From Streptomyces sp. NBC_00271 (GTDB taxonomy: Bacteria > Actinomycetota > Actinomycetes > Streptomycetales > Streptomycetaceae), in contig NZ_CP108070.1 of the NCBI RefSeq assembly GCF_036178845.1, positions 2,852,001-2,916,000 on the forward strand: a stretch of 64,000 nucleotides of DNA, written 5' to 3'. This document shows, piece by piece, positions 1 through 8,855 of the stretch; positions within the stretch are counted from its first letter, which is position 1; every line of letters starts with the position of its first letter. Position numbers and translations under genes: made by a program. The notes beneath the pieces were generated by a model, which worked only from the letters and a program-made list of their open reading frames with translations, had not been told where the DNA came from and made no database searches.

Positions 1-1068
<1,068 letters not shown>

Positions 1069-1133
1069 TCAGCCAGGGGGAAGAGCACGTACTTCATTGT
1101 CCCATGGCGACCTGTATGTGATGCCCGGACAGA

Positions 1134-1520
1134 TCATCCAGGCTGGTCAGGGGGCAGTTGGTCGGATCCTCCAAGCGAGAGGACGACCGACAGCGTGGCG
1201 TGGTGCTCCTCGTAGTGCCCGGCGGCCGATTCCAGCACCTCCTGGGCGATCTCCCACTCGTCGGGGCGGGCCTTGGCGTAGTGCCGCCAGCCGCTCACCA
1301 GGATGACGCGACCCGGGCTGGCGGGCCCCCAGTCGGGGTCGCCCAGGCAGTCCGCGAGGGCGTCCCAGTTCCGGCCGAACCATTCGGGCAGGTCGAGGGC
1401 GCGGACGCAGCGTTCCATGAAGGCCGCCTTGTCCGAGACTCCGGTGAGGTCGAGGACGCTGACCTGCCATCCGACCGCGCGCGCCGCACGGAACACCTCC
1501 GCCAACGGGCCGTCCGTCAT
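1134..1520 (-). CDS. Barstar-family ribonuclease inhibitor
   Basis: A 128-residue protein of the barstar fold. The signature around residues 35-65 is LDLPEWFGRNWDALADCLGD, the FG-NWDAL-D motif by which barstar-type inhibitors are recognised. Family members bind and block small guanyl-specific RNases such as barnase and RNase Sa, protecting the producer's cytoplasm. The start codon overlaps the stop codon of the preceding gene (ATGA), the classic coupling of an RNase gene with its inhibitor. Here the preceding gene is only a 3' stub, so the inhibitor appears orphaned. The C-terminal tail after SLGGSDQ is short and polar. Identification is confident; whether it still has a target in this strain is unknown. 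Confidence 0.9.
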   Translation of the reverse strand: MTDGPLAEVFRAARAVGWQVSVLDLTGVSDKAAFMERCVRALDLPEWFGRNWDALADCLGDPDWGPASPGRVILVSGWRHYAKARPDEWEIAQEVLESAAGHYEEHHATLSVVLSLGGSDQLPPDQPG

Positions 1521-1630
1521 CTCAGTACCGCCCTGAACGACTTGTAGTGATCACCGGTGTAGTAGATCTCACCGCCCTGCCCGGTGACAATGCGACGGGC
1601 TCCCCGATCGTGTGATGTCCAGACAGCAAG
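1517..1630 (-). pseudogene. 3' remnant of a guanyl-specific ribonuclease (RNase Sa/barnase-like)
   Basis: Reading the minus strand up to the TGA at 1519-1517 gives an open C-terminal segment: DRGARRIVTGQGGEIYY followed by TGDHYKSFRAVLR. This matches the last ~35 residues of secreted RNases of the Sa/barnase type. It keeps the RR pair and the DHY histidine of the active site. The catalytic glutamate strand, the signal peptide and everything else upstream are missing: homology stops near base 1627 and no start codon or ribosome binding site precedes it. The stop overlaps the barstar start by four bases, so this was the first gene of an RNase-inhibitor pair. Loss of the 5' part coincides with the edge of the AT-richer gene cluster, which points to truncation by an insertion or deletion. 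Confidence 0.78.
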
Positions 1631-1671
1631 GCCCGGGCAGAGCGGCCCCCTGTGCTGCCGCCGGTCGCGGG

Positions 1672-2463
1672 TCATTCAAGAGCGCGCACAATCGCGAGGT
1701 ACACGGCTGCCGCAGTTCGTAGATACTCGGCCCCCTGCCCGACAAACCCAGACCCCAGTTTGATTCCTTCGTTCACTTCGAGTATCCGCCACGACAGATC
1801 GTCGGACTCCACCAGATCGACGGCGGCCAGCCTGAGTCCGATGACCTCGCAGGCGCGAAGGGCGCAGGTGATCAACCGCTCATTTTCATGGATGGACAGT
1901 AATTTCGGTGTGGCACGGAACGCGAGGTTGTGTCGCCAGTCAGCATTGCGGATCTTCTCGAAGATCAGCAGCGGTCGGCCGTCCAGGGCGATCACTCGAA
2001 CCTCGCGCCGGAGGTTCAGGTAGGGAGAAACAGCAGCCACTCCGTCGTAGCGCCCCAACAACAGGTGCAGCTTTTTCTGGGCGACACGGAATGAGGCTGC
2101 TCGCTCGACGTCCCGGCCATTGCTTCCCGTCACGGGTTTCAGGACCACTTCAGAGGCGGACAGCCCGGCCAGTCTCAGCTGCTCGTGACACAGCCGCCGA
2201 ATCTCCCGTCGACTTCTCCCTTTTGCCAGCACCAGGAAGTGCTGGACGGCGTCGATGCCAGCGGCCGAAAGGACTGTGTACGTCGCCACCTTGTCCATGG
2301 CGACTCTGGCAGCGGTATTCGAGTTGTGCGGGAAGGAGTAGCCGATGACGTAGTGTTTCGTGTCGCCCTTCCGCAGTTGGTGCAGCCAGCCACCCCGCAG
2401 CACCTGGTAGTCCCAACCCAGATCTTCCGCAGCGCACCTGAGGAAGTATCCAATGTCATGCAA
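1672..2463 (-). CDS. ATP-grasp domain ligase (RimK/tubulin-tyrosine-ligase-like)
   Basis: A 263-residue ATP-grasp protein, last gene of the AT-rich operon. Visible motifs are DKVATYTVLSAAGI (lid region), VVLKPVTGSNGRDV (ATP-binding K-P-G-S), REVRVIALDGRPLL, and VDLVE...WRILEVNEG with the metal-binding E and N. ATP-grasp enzymes of this size activate a carboxylate as an acyl phosphate and join it to an amine or thiol, as in peptide-bond formation or amino acid tailing. The acceptor here cannot be told. The start is a TTG at 2463 with GGAG eight bases upstream; an in-frame stop shortly before excludes a long extension. Leucine 188 is encoded by a TTA codon (1900-1902), so translation may depend on the developmental tRNA of bldA. 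Base composition is AT-rich compared with its left neighbours. Confidence 0.85.
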   Translation of the reverse strand: MHDIGYFLRCAAEDLGWDYQVLRGGWLHQLRKGDTKHYVIGYSFPHNSNTAARVAMDKVATYTVLSAAGIDAVQHFLVLAKGRSRREIRRLCHEQLRLAGLSASEVVLKPVTGSNGRDVERAASFRVAQKKLHLLLGRYDGVAAVSPYLNLRREVRVIALDGRPLLIFEKIRNADWRHNLAFRATPKLLSIHENERLITCALRACEVIGLRLAAVDLVESDDLSWRILEVNEGIKLGSGFVGQGAEYLRTAAAVYLAIVRALE

Positions 2464-2514
2464 TGCCGTGTCTCCAGTTCCGGAGCGATCACGATGGGTG
2501 TTCGACAGAACTCG

Positions 2515-3186
2515 CTAACTGGCTTCCTTTTTCTGCGCCCAGCCCCACCAGCCGTCCTCGTCGATCACTCGACTGAACGCCGGGTTCGTTTTCACCAGCA
2601 GGTCGAAGACTGCACGCAGATGGGGCGTGCGGCGCTCCATCTCACTCAGTCCGGAGATTTCCACTTCATAGTGTCTGGGACCGTATGAATGCTCCTCGTA
2701 ATTCCATCCGAGATCATCCATTACAAGCCATCCCCCCGGAGCGAGGAGCCTTTCCGCCAGCACTACAGCCAAGCCGTCGACCGACCATTCCTTAGCCCCG
2801 TCGAGAAAGATCAGGTCGTAGGCAGAAGCGAGGTCTCCGCCACTATTGAGGCGTCTTTCCAGCTGCACCTTCAGGAACCAGGTGTACGTGGAGAAACTTC
2901 GGTCGAGCACCACCAGATCAGTCAGGTCGGCTCTCTCCAGAGTCTCCTGCGCAGAGGGCTCTTTCCATTCCCTGCGGCATGAATCCACACTCGTGAGACG
3001 TCCGGCTCCGTTGGCCCTGAGCGCGGCCGCGATGAAAACCGCGGAACCACCACGTGCTGTCCCCAGTTCCAGTACGCGGGTGGGCCGCCACTGCCTGATG
3101 TGGTCGTACAGCATGCGGCCGCGATGGGCCCGGATATGGGGTCCGGGCAGTTCATCGACGACAGCTCTTGCCTGCTCGAACTCCAT
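2515..3186 (-). CDS. Class I SAM-dependent methyltransferase (CmcI-like)
   Basis: A 223-residue methyltransferase of the Rossmann-fold type. Motif I is VLELGTARGGSAVF at residues 37-51. An acidic end of strand 2 follows (LTSVDSC), then LIFLDGAKEW (metal or substrate side) and GGWLVMDDLGW. This layout resembles CmcI and the rhamnosyl O-methyltransferases, which methylate hydroxyls of sugars or beta-lactam nuclei. That resemblance, together with the adjacent glycosyltransferase, suggests O-methylation of a transferred sugar, but this is inference. It starts at ATG 3186, 21 bases after the glycosyltransferase stop and 51 bases before the ATP-grasp gene, so co-transcription is likely. No signal peptide or membrane segment is present. 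Confidence 0.85.
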   Translation of the reverse strand: MEFEQARAVVDELPGPHIRAHRGRMLYDHIRQWRPTRVLELGTARGGSAVFIAAALRANGAGRLTSVDSCRREWKEPSAQETLERADLTDLVVLDRSFSTYTWFLKVQLERRLNSGGDLASAYDLIFLDGAKEWSVDGLAVVLAERLLAPGGWLVMDDLGWNYEEHSYGPRHYEVEISGLSEMERRTPHLRAVFDLLVKTNPAFSRVIDEDGWWGWAQKKEAS

Positions 3187-3207
3187 GGCTCCCCAGACGG
3201 TCGTGGC

Positions 3208-4419
3208 TCATGGCTGCGAAGCCCCGGAGAACTCGGCGGACAGCAACGAACGAAGTCGCGTCCAGTGCGCCGCGCCGGAGAAGACAGCCGCAGCATGCTC
3301 GCCCGCGCGCCGACCGGCGGCCGATCGTTCATCCTCCCGCGAAGCGAATCGGCACAGCGCGTCGACCGCCTCCCGATAGGACCGGCGCGGATCGCGGGGG
3401 CCGGAAGGCTCCAGGGGGACTGTGGTACCCGCCTCGCAGACGTGAATGTCAGGGGCGATACCGACCACATCGGTGGTGACCACAGGAACGCCGCACGCCA
3501 TCGCCTCAGCGAGGCTCAGATTGAACGAATCGTGACGACTGAGGTTGAGTTCCGCGTCCGAGACTTGCAGAACTTCGGTCACATCGCGGAGCAGCCCAAG
3601 CAATCGAACGTCAAGGGGTGACAGGTCCCTCGGGATACTGGGCGCGGGTCCGGCTAGAAGGAGAACCACGTTCCTCGAGTCGGCCAGGGTGGCCACCCGG
3701 CGCGCGACACACAGGACGTCTTCCGACGCCTTCACCGGCCGCATGTTGCTGTGCATGGAAATGAGAAACGCGTCGGCAGGCAGCCCCAGTCTGCGCCGCG
3801 CAGCAGCGCGGTCCGCGGCCGACAGCGGGCGATACCCGCCGCCGAGGCAGGGCTTCAGCACGTCAATGGGCCGGTTGACCCCGTACTGGTCCGAGATTTC
3901 GGCGGCGAAGGATGAGGAGTAGGTGACGATACGGTCCACTCCCGGATCGCGGAGGAGACCGGTGGCAAGCTCTCTGAGCTGGGGGCCCACCTCCCAGATG
4001 TCGGAGCCAGCCGGGTTCAGCCAAAGCCTCACCGGTATGCCGCAGCCACGCAGGAGACTGGCGGCCATCAGTCCGGCCGCGCCGTAGGGGAACAAATAGT
4101 GCGCCCATATGATGGGTTCTCTTCCTTCGGCAGCGGACAGCCGCGCTGCCCTCATCAAGGAATCCGCCAGTTCCAGCGGCAGCAGTACGGACTCGTTGGC
4201 GATGGCGGCACCAGACCCTATGGCGCCCGACCTCACCGGCTCATCTCGCCACGTCACCTCAATGTCCCCGCTTCCACCCCGTGCCCATGGGAAGGGTGTG
4301 ACCGGCCCGACATAGGTGCATCTTCCGCCGTGCTCGGCGGCGTTCTGGAGACCGTTGCACATGATTCGGCCCGCACCGGCAAAGCCACTTGGGCCGCAAG
4401 CGATGATGTGGCTGCTCAC
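3208..4419 (-). CDS. Glycosyltransferase family 4 (GT-B fold)
   Basis: A 403-residue GT-B glycosyltransferase. The N-terminal acceptor domain opens with SSHIIACGPSGFAGAGRIM. The C-terminal donor domain carries ISMHSNMRPVKASEDV and HDSFNLSLAEAMACGVPVV, the E-x7-E-like motif that positions the nucleotide-sugar in retaining family 4 enzymes. It therefore likely moves a sugar from an NDP-sugar donor to a small molecule or lipid. The donor could be UDP-xylose made by the UDP-glucuronate decarboxylase-type gene at 9212-10267; this is inferred from proximity. Its start overlaps the stop of the nucleotidyltransferase gene by four bases (ATGA), implying translational coupling. No membrane anchor is visible. 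Confidence 0.87.
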   Translation of the reverse strand: MSSHIIACGPSGFAGAGRIMCNGLQNAAEHGGRCTYVGPVTPFPWARGGSGDIEVTWRDEPVRSGAIGSGAAIANESVLLPLELADSLMRAARLSAAEGREPIIWAHYLFPYGAAGLMAASLLRGCGIPVRLWLNPAGSDIWEVGPQLRELATGLLRDPGVDRIVTYSSSFAAEISDQYGVNRPIDVLKPCLGGGYRPLSAADRAAARRRLGLPADAFLISMHSNMRPVKASEDVLCVARRVATLADSRNVVLLLAGPAPSIPRDLSPLDVRLLGLLRDVTEVLQVSDAELNLSRHDSFNLSLAEAMACGVPVVTTDVVGIAPDIHVCEAGTTVPLEPSGPRDPRRSYREAVDALCRFASREDERSAAGRRAGEHAAAVFSGAAHWTRLRSLLSAEFSGASQP

Positions 4420-5240
4420 ACTCCACCCCGCACAACACGCTCGATCTTCTCCGCAGAGCCGCGCATGTCGGGCTCGATCGGAAAATCAGCAGTGTCCTGG
4501 GTTGCCCGAGAAAACCATTCGACGGACTCGAGTATGCTCTGCAGAACGCTTTTCCTGGAGTATTCGGGGAGACTGAACTCAAGTATTCGGGCCTCGTCAG
4601 CACCGATCTGCTCTTCGTACCGTTTCGCAGGATGATACGGACCCACCACCGGGCTGTAACGTCCATGTTGGATGCGAATGATCTGCTGCATCGCCTTGCG
4701 CATGTCAGCCAGATACTCGATCGCCCGCCACAACTCCCCCCTCTGGGCGCTGCGAAATGCATACAACGCCCTTATCCAGAAATAGCAGAAATGCTCGTGG
4801 TACACCTCCGAGATATCGATGAGCATTGACTTCGATTGTTCGACCAACGAGGTCATGTATCCATTCCGGTCCAGCACGATCCGGCTGGCAGACCTCATCG
4901 GATTGAGCTCAATTGTTTCCCGGGTGTTGACATTCATCTGGCATACCGCAAGATCCGCCAGGACAGCGGTGATCGAGTGACCGAAGTGCGGTACGAGGAC
5001 CGGACCGCGACGGAGTACCACATCACCTACCCAGTCGATCAGGGTGTCGGCAGCGTGGTTCACGGTCACGTCGCTGCCTGGTGCGATGAGGAAGAAGAGG
5101 TCGAGATCCGAGTACTCATCGCGTTCATCACGTGCGTACGATCCCGCGATTGACGCGGATTCGATCCAAAGCGGCAGGTCTTCGCCGACAGTTCGCACAA
5201 GGCGATCCACCAGCCGCTCAAGAGAGCTGGGCGGCATCAA
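4416..5240 (-). CDS. Nucleotidyltransferase-fold protein (Pol-beta/aminoglycoside adenylyltransferase-like)
   Basis: A 274-residue protein with the Pol-beta nucleotidyltransferase signature near residues 29-48: AGSYARDERDEYSDLDLFF, i.e. G-S, ten residues, then D-L-D. The rest is a helical C-terminal part (IRIQHGRYSPVVGPYHPAKR) of the kind seen in aminoglycoside 6- and 4'-adenylyltransferases. Such enzymes transfer AMP or another nucleotide to a hydroxyl. Within a biosynthetic operon it could either modify an intermediate or give self-resistance by adenylylating the product; the sequence does not decide between them. It begins at ATG 5240, 21 bases after the preceding gene, and overlaps the glycosyltransferase by four bases. 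The third catalytic acidic residue could not be placed by eye. Confidence 0.78.
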   Translation of the reverse strand: MMPPSSLERLVDRLVRTVGEDLPLWIESASIAGSYARDERDEYSDLDLFFLIAPGSDVTVNHAADTLIDWVGDVVLRRGPVLVPHFGHSITAVLADLAVCQMNVNTRETIELNPMRSASRIVLDRNGYMTSLVEQSKSMLIDISEVYHEHFCYFWIRALYAFRSAQRGELWRAIEYLADMRKAMQQIIRIQHGRYSPVVGPYHPAKRYEEQIGADEARILEFSLPEYSRKSVLQSILESVEWFSRATQDTADFPIEPDMRGSAEKIERVVRGGV

Positions 5241-5261
5241 GTCTCCTGGGATGGTGGGCGG

Positions 5262-5894
5262 CTAGGGGAATTCCGCGACGGCCGACGCGAGGGCTCCGAC
5301 ATGATGAACGGCTTCGTCACAGTCATTCGGAACATGTATCAGGTGATCGCCCGCCGTCGTGTCCCGTCGCGGCACGTGCGTGATCACAGCTTTCCGGTAC
5401 CGCTTCTTCTCCTCGTTCAGCAGGCGCGCCAGAACAGACACCTCCAGGTGGCGTGTCTCCGCCTGGAGCACCAGGAAGCGGCCTTGGTTGTTCCGGTAGA
5501 CCCGGCGACATCTCGGGTCGCCCGGAGGATGGTCGTCCAGATCCGCGTAAAGCAACCTGATGATGTCTGACCTGCGCTCGTCCACATACGCGGTGAGAAG
5601 CCGCGAAAATGCCAAGTCATGGTGTTCCTCCAGAAATGCCAGGAATACCCCGCCGAGAATGTTGATGTTCAGGCGCTGACAGATGTCCTCGCCCCGTGCA
5701 ACGATGCCCGCCGCGGATGTCTCAGCCGTATCGCTCCAGGCGCGCACCAATCGCCTCATCGTTCCGCGATCCGGGACGAAGGCACTCTCCGGGCAGCGGT
5801 AACACGACCCTTCTCGCGTTGCGGCCGTGGGTTTGATGGCCACAGGCCAGCAGGCGCTGGCCCGGTCATGAAGCTGCATCTTCGGCAGCCGCAT
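5262..5894 (-). CDS. Protein of unknown function (cluster gene)
   Basis: About 210 residues; I do not recognise the family. The N-terminal part carries a CYRCPESAF pair of cysteines. It is followed by an amphipathic helical stretch (LNINILGGVFLAFLEEHH, then LLTAYVDERRSDIIRLLY) and a basic segment RVYRNNQGRFLVLQAETRH. The C-terminal end is histidine-rich (LIHVPNDCDEAVHHVG). There is no signal peptide or clear membrane segment. ATG codons at 5894 and 5879 are both possible starts and both lie inside the end of the cupin gene, so the two genes overlap by 14-29 bases; neither has a good ribosome binding site, which suggests translational coupling. It ends 21 bases before the nucleotidyltransferase gene. 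Its place in the operon implies a pathway role, undefined. Confidence 0.62.
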   Translation of the reverse strand: MRLPKMQLHDRASACWPVAIKPTAATREGSCYRCPESAFVPDRGTMRRLVRAWSDTAETSAAGIVARGEDICQRLNINILGGVFLAFLEEHHDLAFSRLLTAYVDERRSDIIRLLYADLDDHPPGDPRCRRVYRNNQGRFLVLQAETRHLEVSVLARLLNEEKKRYRKAVITHVPRRDTTAGDHLIHVPNDCDEAVHHVGALASAVAEFP

Positions 5895-6207
5895 CAAAGG
5901 GGGGTGCGTTCACCACCACGTACTGCGCCGTTCCTTCCATCGCATGGGTCGCCCCCTTGGGTACCAGGACGGCATCCCCCGCGGCCGCCTGGAATTTCTC
6001 CGTGGCCACCGTGAACGTGAGAGACCCCTCGATGATGTAGTACGCCCGGTCACTGAGCCGGCTCACAGCCGGCGGGTGCACACCCCGCAAGGTTGCGACG
6101 GACAGACTGAAGGCCGACTTGGCCGCTCCGGTGATCAGGTTTGTGATCTCTACGTCCGCGAACCGGCGAATCACACCGTCTGAATGCGGAAAGCGGTACA
6201 TGCTCAT
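5866..6207 (-). CDS. Small cupin-domain protein
   Basis: A 113-residue single-domain cupin. The barrel is recognisable from LSDRAYYIIEGSLTFTVA (the G-x5 loop after the first cupin motif) and AAGDAVLVPKGATHAMEG (second motif with P-x-G-x-x-H). The usual first-motif histidines are replaced by VHPPAVSRLSDRAY, which keeps only one histidine, so metal binding is uncertain and a sugar-epimerase, isomerase or ligand-binding role is possible. It starts with ATG 6207, only 14 bases after the upstream gene, and its tail overlaps the next gene. Single cupins in biosynthetic clusters act as isomerases, cyclases or dioxygenases; the sequence alone does not distinguish these. Confidence 0.78.
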   Translation of the reverse strand: MSMYRFPHSDGVIRRFADVEITNLITGAAKSAFSLSVATLRGVHPPAVSRLSDRAYYIIEGSLTFTVATEKFQAAAGDAVLVPKGATHAMEGTAQYVVVNAPPFDAAAEDAAS

Positions 6208-6221
6208 CCCTTTTTCGCCTT

Positions 6222-6881
6222 TTAAGTAAGCCTGCTCAGGATATCTTTGAACACCGTTTTTCGCACCCCATTCGAACAGAATGTGCGTTCGTACTCATGG
6301 GCGCGGCGGGACTCGGCCGACCGAACGATCATGGGCGATTTTCCCGTGAAACTACTGCTGGACATCACGGTAATGACCAGATCGTCACCGCTCGTTCGTG
6401 TCCAGTGAAAGAATTCAGCTGGAATCTGGTAGCGCCTCCCCTGCTGCATCCGCTCTTCATTTCCGATCCTAACGGTGACACGCCGACCCGTAGATTGCGA
6501 AATGGATACACTGGCGCCGTAGGACACCTCGTACAGCATGTAGGGGGCTGCCTCGTCGACCTCCACATCATATGTTTCGTTCACGAAACTGCCATGAAGA
6601 ACCACGCTGTCCAGATGCCAGCCGTGTGAGTGGCAGATATCGGGCGGGTCCTGCGGACGAGAGAATTCCGGATGCCACACATGGATCGTCGTGTGGCTGC
6701 TCTTTCGGCGCGCAGCCGCAACGCCTTCCGATATGGGAATGTCTATGAATCCGAGCGGATGCCATCTGGCTACAAGGTCCTCCGCGTCAGCGCGGGCAAC
6801 CAGCCTACGTGTTACCTGTGCGACTTCCTCCCAGTCGGCCTGCTCCTGGTTCATACTCGTCAGTTGCCGGCGTAATCCCAT
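6222..6881 (-). CDS. Cupin-fold protein, cysteine-dioxygenase-like
   Basis: A protein of about 219 residues with a histidine-rich beta-barrel core: TTIHVWHPEF, then CHSHGWHLDSVVLHGSFVNE, and later YQIPAEFFHWTR. This order (His-x-His before a glycine turn, a third His after a P-x-x-F-H strand) resembles cysteine dioxygenase and related thiol-dioxygenase cupins, which bind one Fe(II). Function is therefore a guess: oxidation or protection of an intermediate. Two starts compete. ATG 6881 has a GAGGG/GGAGG-rich leader but overlaps the toroid gene by 22 bases; ATG 6854 lies five bases after that gene's stop. Either way it is coupled to the upstream gene. The second cupin of the operon follows after 14 bases. 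Confidence 0.66.
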   Translation of the reverse strand: MGLRRQLTSMNQEQADWEEVAQVTRRLVARADAEDLVARWHPLGFIDIPISEGVAAARRKSSHTTIHVWHPEFSRPQDPPDICHSHGWHLDSVVLHGSFVNETYDVEVDEAAPYMLYEVSYGASVSISQSTGRRVTVRIGNEERMQQGRRYQIPAEFFHWTRTSGDDLVITVMSSSSFTGKSPMIVRSAESRRAHEYERTFCSNGVRKTVFKDILSRLT

Positions 6882-8347
6882 GCTCCTCCACCCTCATCCC
6901 CATTGGGCCGCTTCTCCGGCCGGAGCCTCTCCCGAGCCGCCGAGAGAGCCAGGATCCCGTCTCTTGTCGGCCAGCTGTGCATGACGGTGTCTTCGTACTG
7001 GAAATAGGAGCCCCGATGCCACTTCATGAGTGCCCGGACGCCGTGAAGTATGGAGGGCTCGTACCCCTTTGACGACGCCGCTGATATTCCCAGCAGACAA
7101 TAGGCGTCACCGAATCTTGTTATCGTATGCCCCATCGGCCGGTCAATCGTAGAGGCCCAGGTACCATCCGGCCGCTGGCTCTCTTTGATGAAATCGAGCG
7201 CTCCGCCGATGAGATCAGCGGAATCGACCCGAGGCACCACAGCCAATTGTGACAGCGTGAAAAGTACTATTCCGGTAATCGCCGCCCGCGAGCGATCACC
7301 TTTATGGGATCCCCACCCGCAGTCGTTGTTCTGTGTCGTCAGCAACCACTGCTGTGCGACTCGGATCGACTCCTGAATATTTTCTCGCTGATCGGGGAGC
7401 AGGGGAAGCACAGCGCCCAGGGCGATCAGAGCGAAGCAGGTCGATGCGGTCCAGCTCGGTTCCCTGCCGGGTCTCCACGCCCATCCTGAGCCAGGTTCCT
7501 GGTGCAGGACCAGCCAGTTCGTGAGGTCAGTCATCTTGTCCCGGTAGAAACCATCACCGGTCGACTTATAACAGGCGCATATGGCCAGGAGTGCCTGCGC
7601 GGTGGCATCCGTTATCGACGGATCCCCCTTACCGACGATCGGAATTCCCCGGTCCTGGTTTCCGTGGTCGAGGACCCAGATCAGAGCACGTTGCCTCCAG
7701 AGAGCGGCGGCGTCCTCCCCCGCCTCGGCCATGGCCCAGAGCAGACCGGCGGTCGTCCACGTACAGCTCAAGGATCCCTCGTTGTCGGATGGGAGGCCGC
7801 CGTCCATGTTCTGCACCCGCTGGACCCACGCGCACGACCGTCGAACAACCGAGTCCACGTTCCGATAGTGCGGTTCCTCAGCTGCCTGAACCATTCCATG
7901 AACCGGTTGGAGGGGGTTCCGTACCGGGCCCACGGCCTTGAGGGTGTCGACTTCCCGGCTCAGTGCCAGGTAGACCTTACGCAGGTCAAGGTGGAGTGGT
8001 TCCTTCCGATAATTCTTTTCCCACGTCCAGTGCTTGTCCCGGAGCTTGGCGACAGCGACACGGCGTTCCTGTGCAGGTTTTCCGGTCCATTCCCCAAGGG
8101 CGAACAACATCTCTGCCGCTTTACGATCATTCATCTTGAGCTGCTCGGCGACCACCCTTTCCAGGGCATCAATGAACCCTCGGGCTCTCACTCCCGGAGC
8201 GGATCCCAGTCCGACCCTTTTGACCACCACAGGAAGATCAATGAGAGGTGAATCCTCCAGCGCAGCCGCATATACCCCGGGCGAGATGAGCGCCTTCAGG
8301 GCCTCTATGTGTATATCGATACTGTCGACAGCTGGAGTCTCTTCCAT
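6860..8347 (-). CDS. Alpha/alpha-toroid protein with prenyltransferase/squalene-oxidase repeats (terpene-cyclase-like)
   Basis: A 495-residue protein, first gene of the eight-gene operon. The C-terminal ~330 residues contain repeated helices with QW-like turns: VQNMDGGLPS, GSGWAWRPGREP, TQNNDCGWGSHKG and ESQRPDGTWAS, spaced about 55-65 residues as in squalene-hopene and class II diterpene cyclases. The N-terminal ~150 residues are helical without repeats. The D-x-D-D acid motif of class II cyclases is not present; the matching positions read PSITDATAQALL and EPSWTASTCFAL. It may thus be a non-canonical cyclase, a prenyl-binding scaffold or a LanC-like toroid. An AT-rich stretch with TATAAA (minus strand, 8408-8403) lies upstream and could hold the operon promoter. 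Confidence 0.75.
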   Translation of the reverse strand: MEETPAVDSIDIHIEALKALISPGVYAAALEDSPLIDLPVVVKRVGLGSAPGVRARGFIDALERVVAEQLKMNDRKAAEMLFALGEWTGKPAQERRVAVAKLRDKHWTWEKNYRKEPLHLDLRKVYLALSREVDTLKAVGPVRNPLQPVHGMVQAAEEPHYRNVDSVVRRSCAWVQRVQNMDGGLPSDNEGSLSCTWTTAGLLWAMAEAGEDAAALWRQRALIWVLDHGNQDRGIPIVGKGDPSITDATAQALLAICACYKSTGDGFYRDKMTDLTNWLVLHQEPGSGWAWRPGREPSWTASTCFALIALGAVLPLLPDQRENIQESIRVAQQWLLTTQNNDCGWGSHKGDRSRAAITGIVLFTLSQLAVVPRVDSADLIGGALDFIKESQRPDGTWASTIDRPMGHTITRFGDAYCLLGISAASSKGYEPSILHGVRALMKWHRGSYFQYEDTVMHSWPTRDGILALSAARERLRPEKRPNGDEGGGAWDYAGN

Positions 8348-8855
8348 GCGGCTCGCGAGCTCCTGACGGGAGGTTACCCCACAACCCTACTCTTGTCTGC
8401 TCTTTATACCGGAAATCGCCGATGTTGGATTCCCTTCGCACTCAAAGTAGTCCGGTTCGTTCAAATTGTTCTCAAGGTGACCACCGGGGCGTTTGATGTT
8501 ACTGAGACAGGGCGATGCTTTTCCGCACGGTGGAGAAAGCCGTGACCAGCCACTACTGCATGTCCGACGCCCATCTGCCGTCTCGAACGAGACCGGGAAG
8601 CGGTCATCGCCGGGCCCGCTCAGTCCCTGGCGAGCGCAAGTGCGCTGGACAGGCGATCACGTCGGCGGCGCGGGCACGGCCTGCCGGTCCGGCCGTCGCA
8701 GGGGTGGCGTCGGGCACCGGCGGTGCGGCAGCCGGGACTCGGCGCTTTCTCCCGCAGTTCGACGAACCTTCCCGACAATTCCCGGCCATGGCCTGGCACG
8801 TTGATTCCCGGGAGGCGCCTCCTTTCCAACTCCTCATGGAAGGGAACCCGAGAAC
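8348..8855. other. Intergenic region upstream of the AT-rich operon
   Basis: About 500 bases without a convincing gene. The left 170 bases (8348-8520) are markedly AT-rich and include a minus-strand TATAAA at 8408-8403 and TTGAAC-like hexamers further upstream, a plausible promoter region for the operon reading leftward. The right part is GC-rich and holds a perfect 12-base palindrome, GGAGGCGCCTCC, at 8811-8822, followed by GGAAGGGAA as ribosome binding site for the small rightward gene. Overlapping open frames on both strands have no recognisable protein features. Confidence 0.45.
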
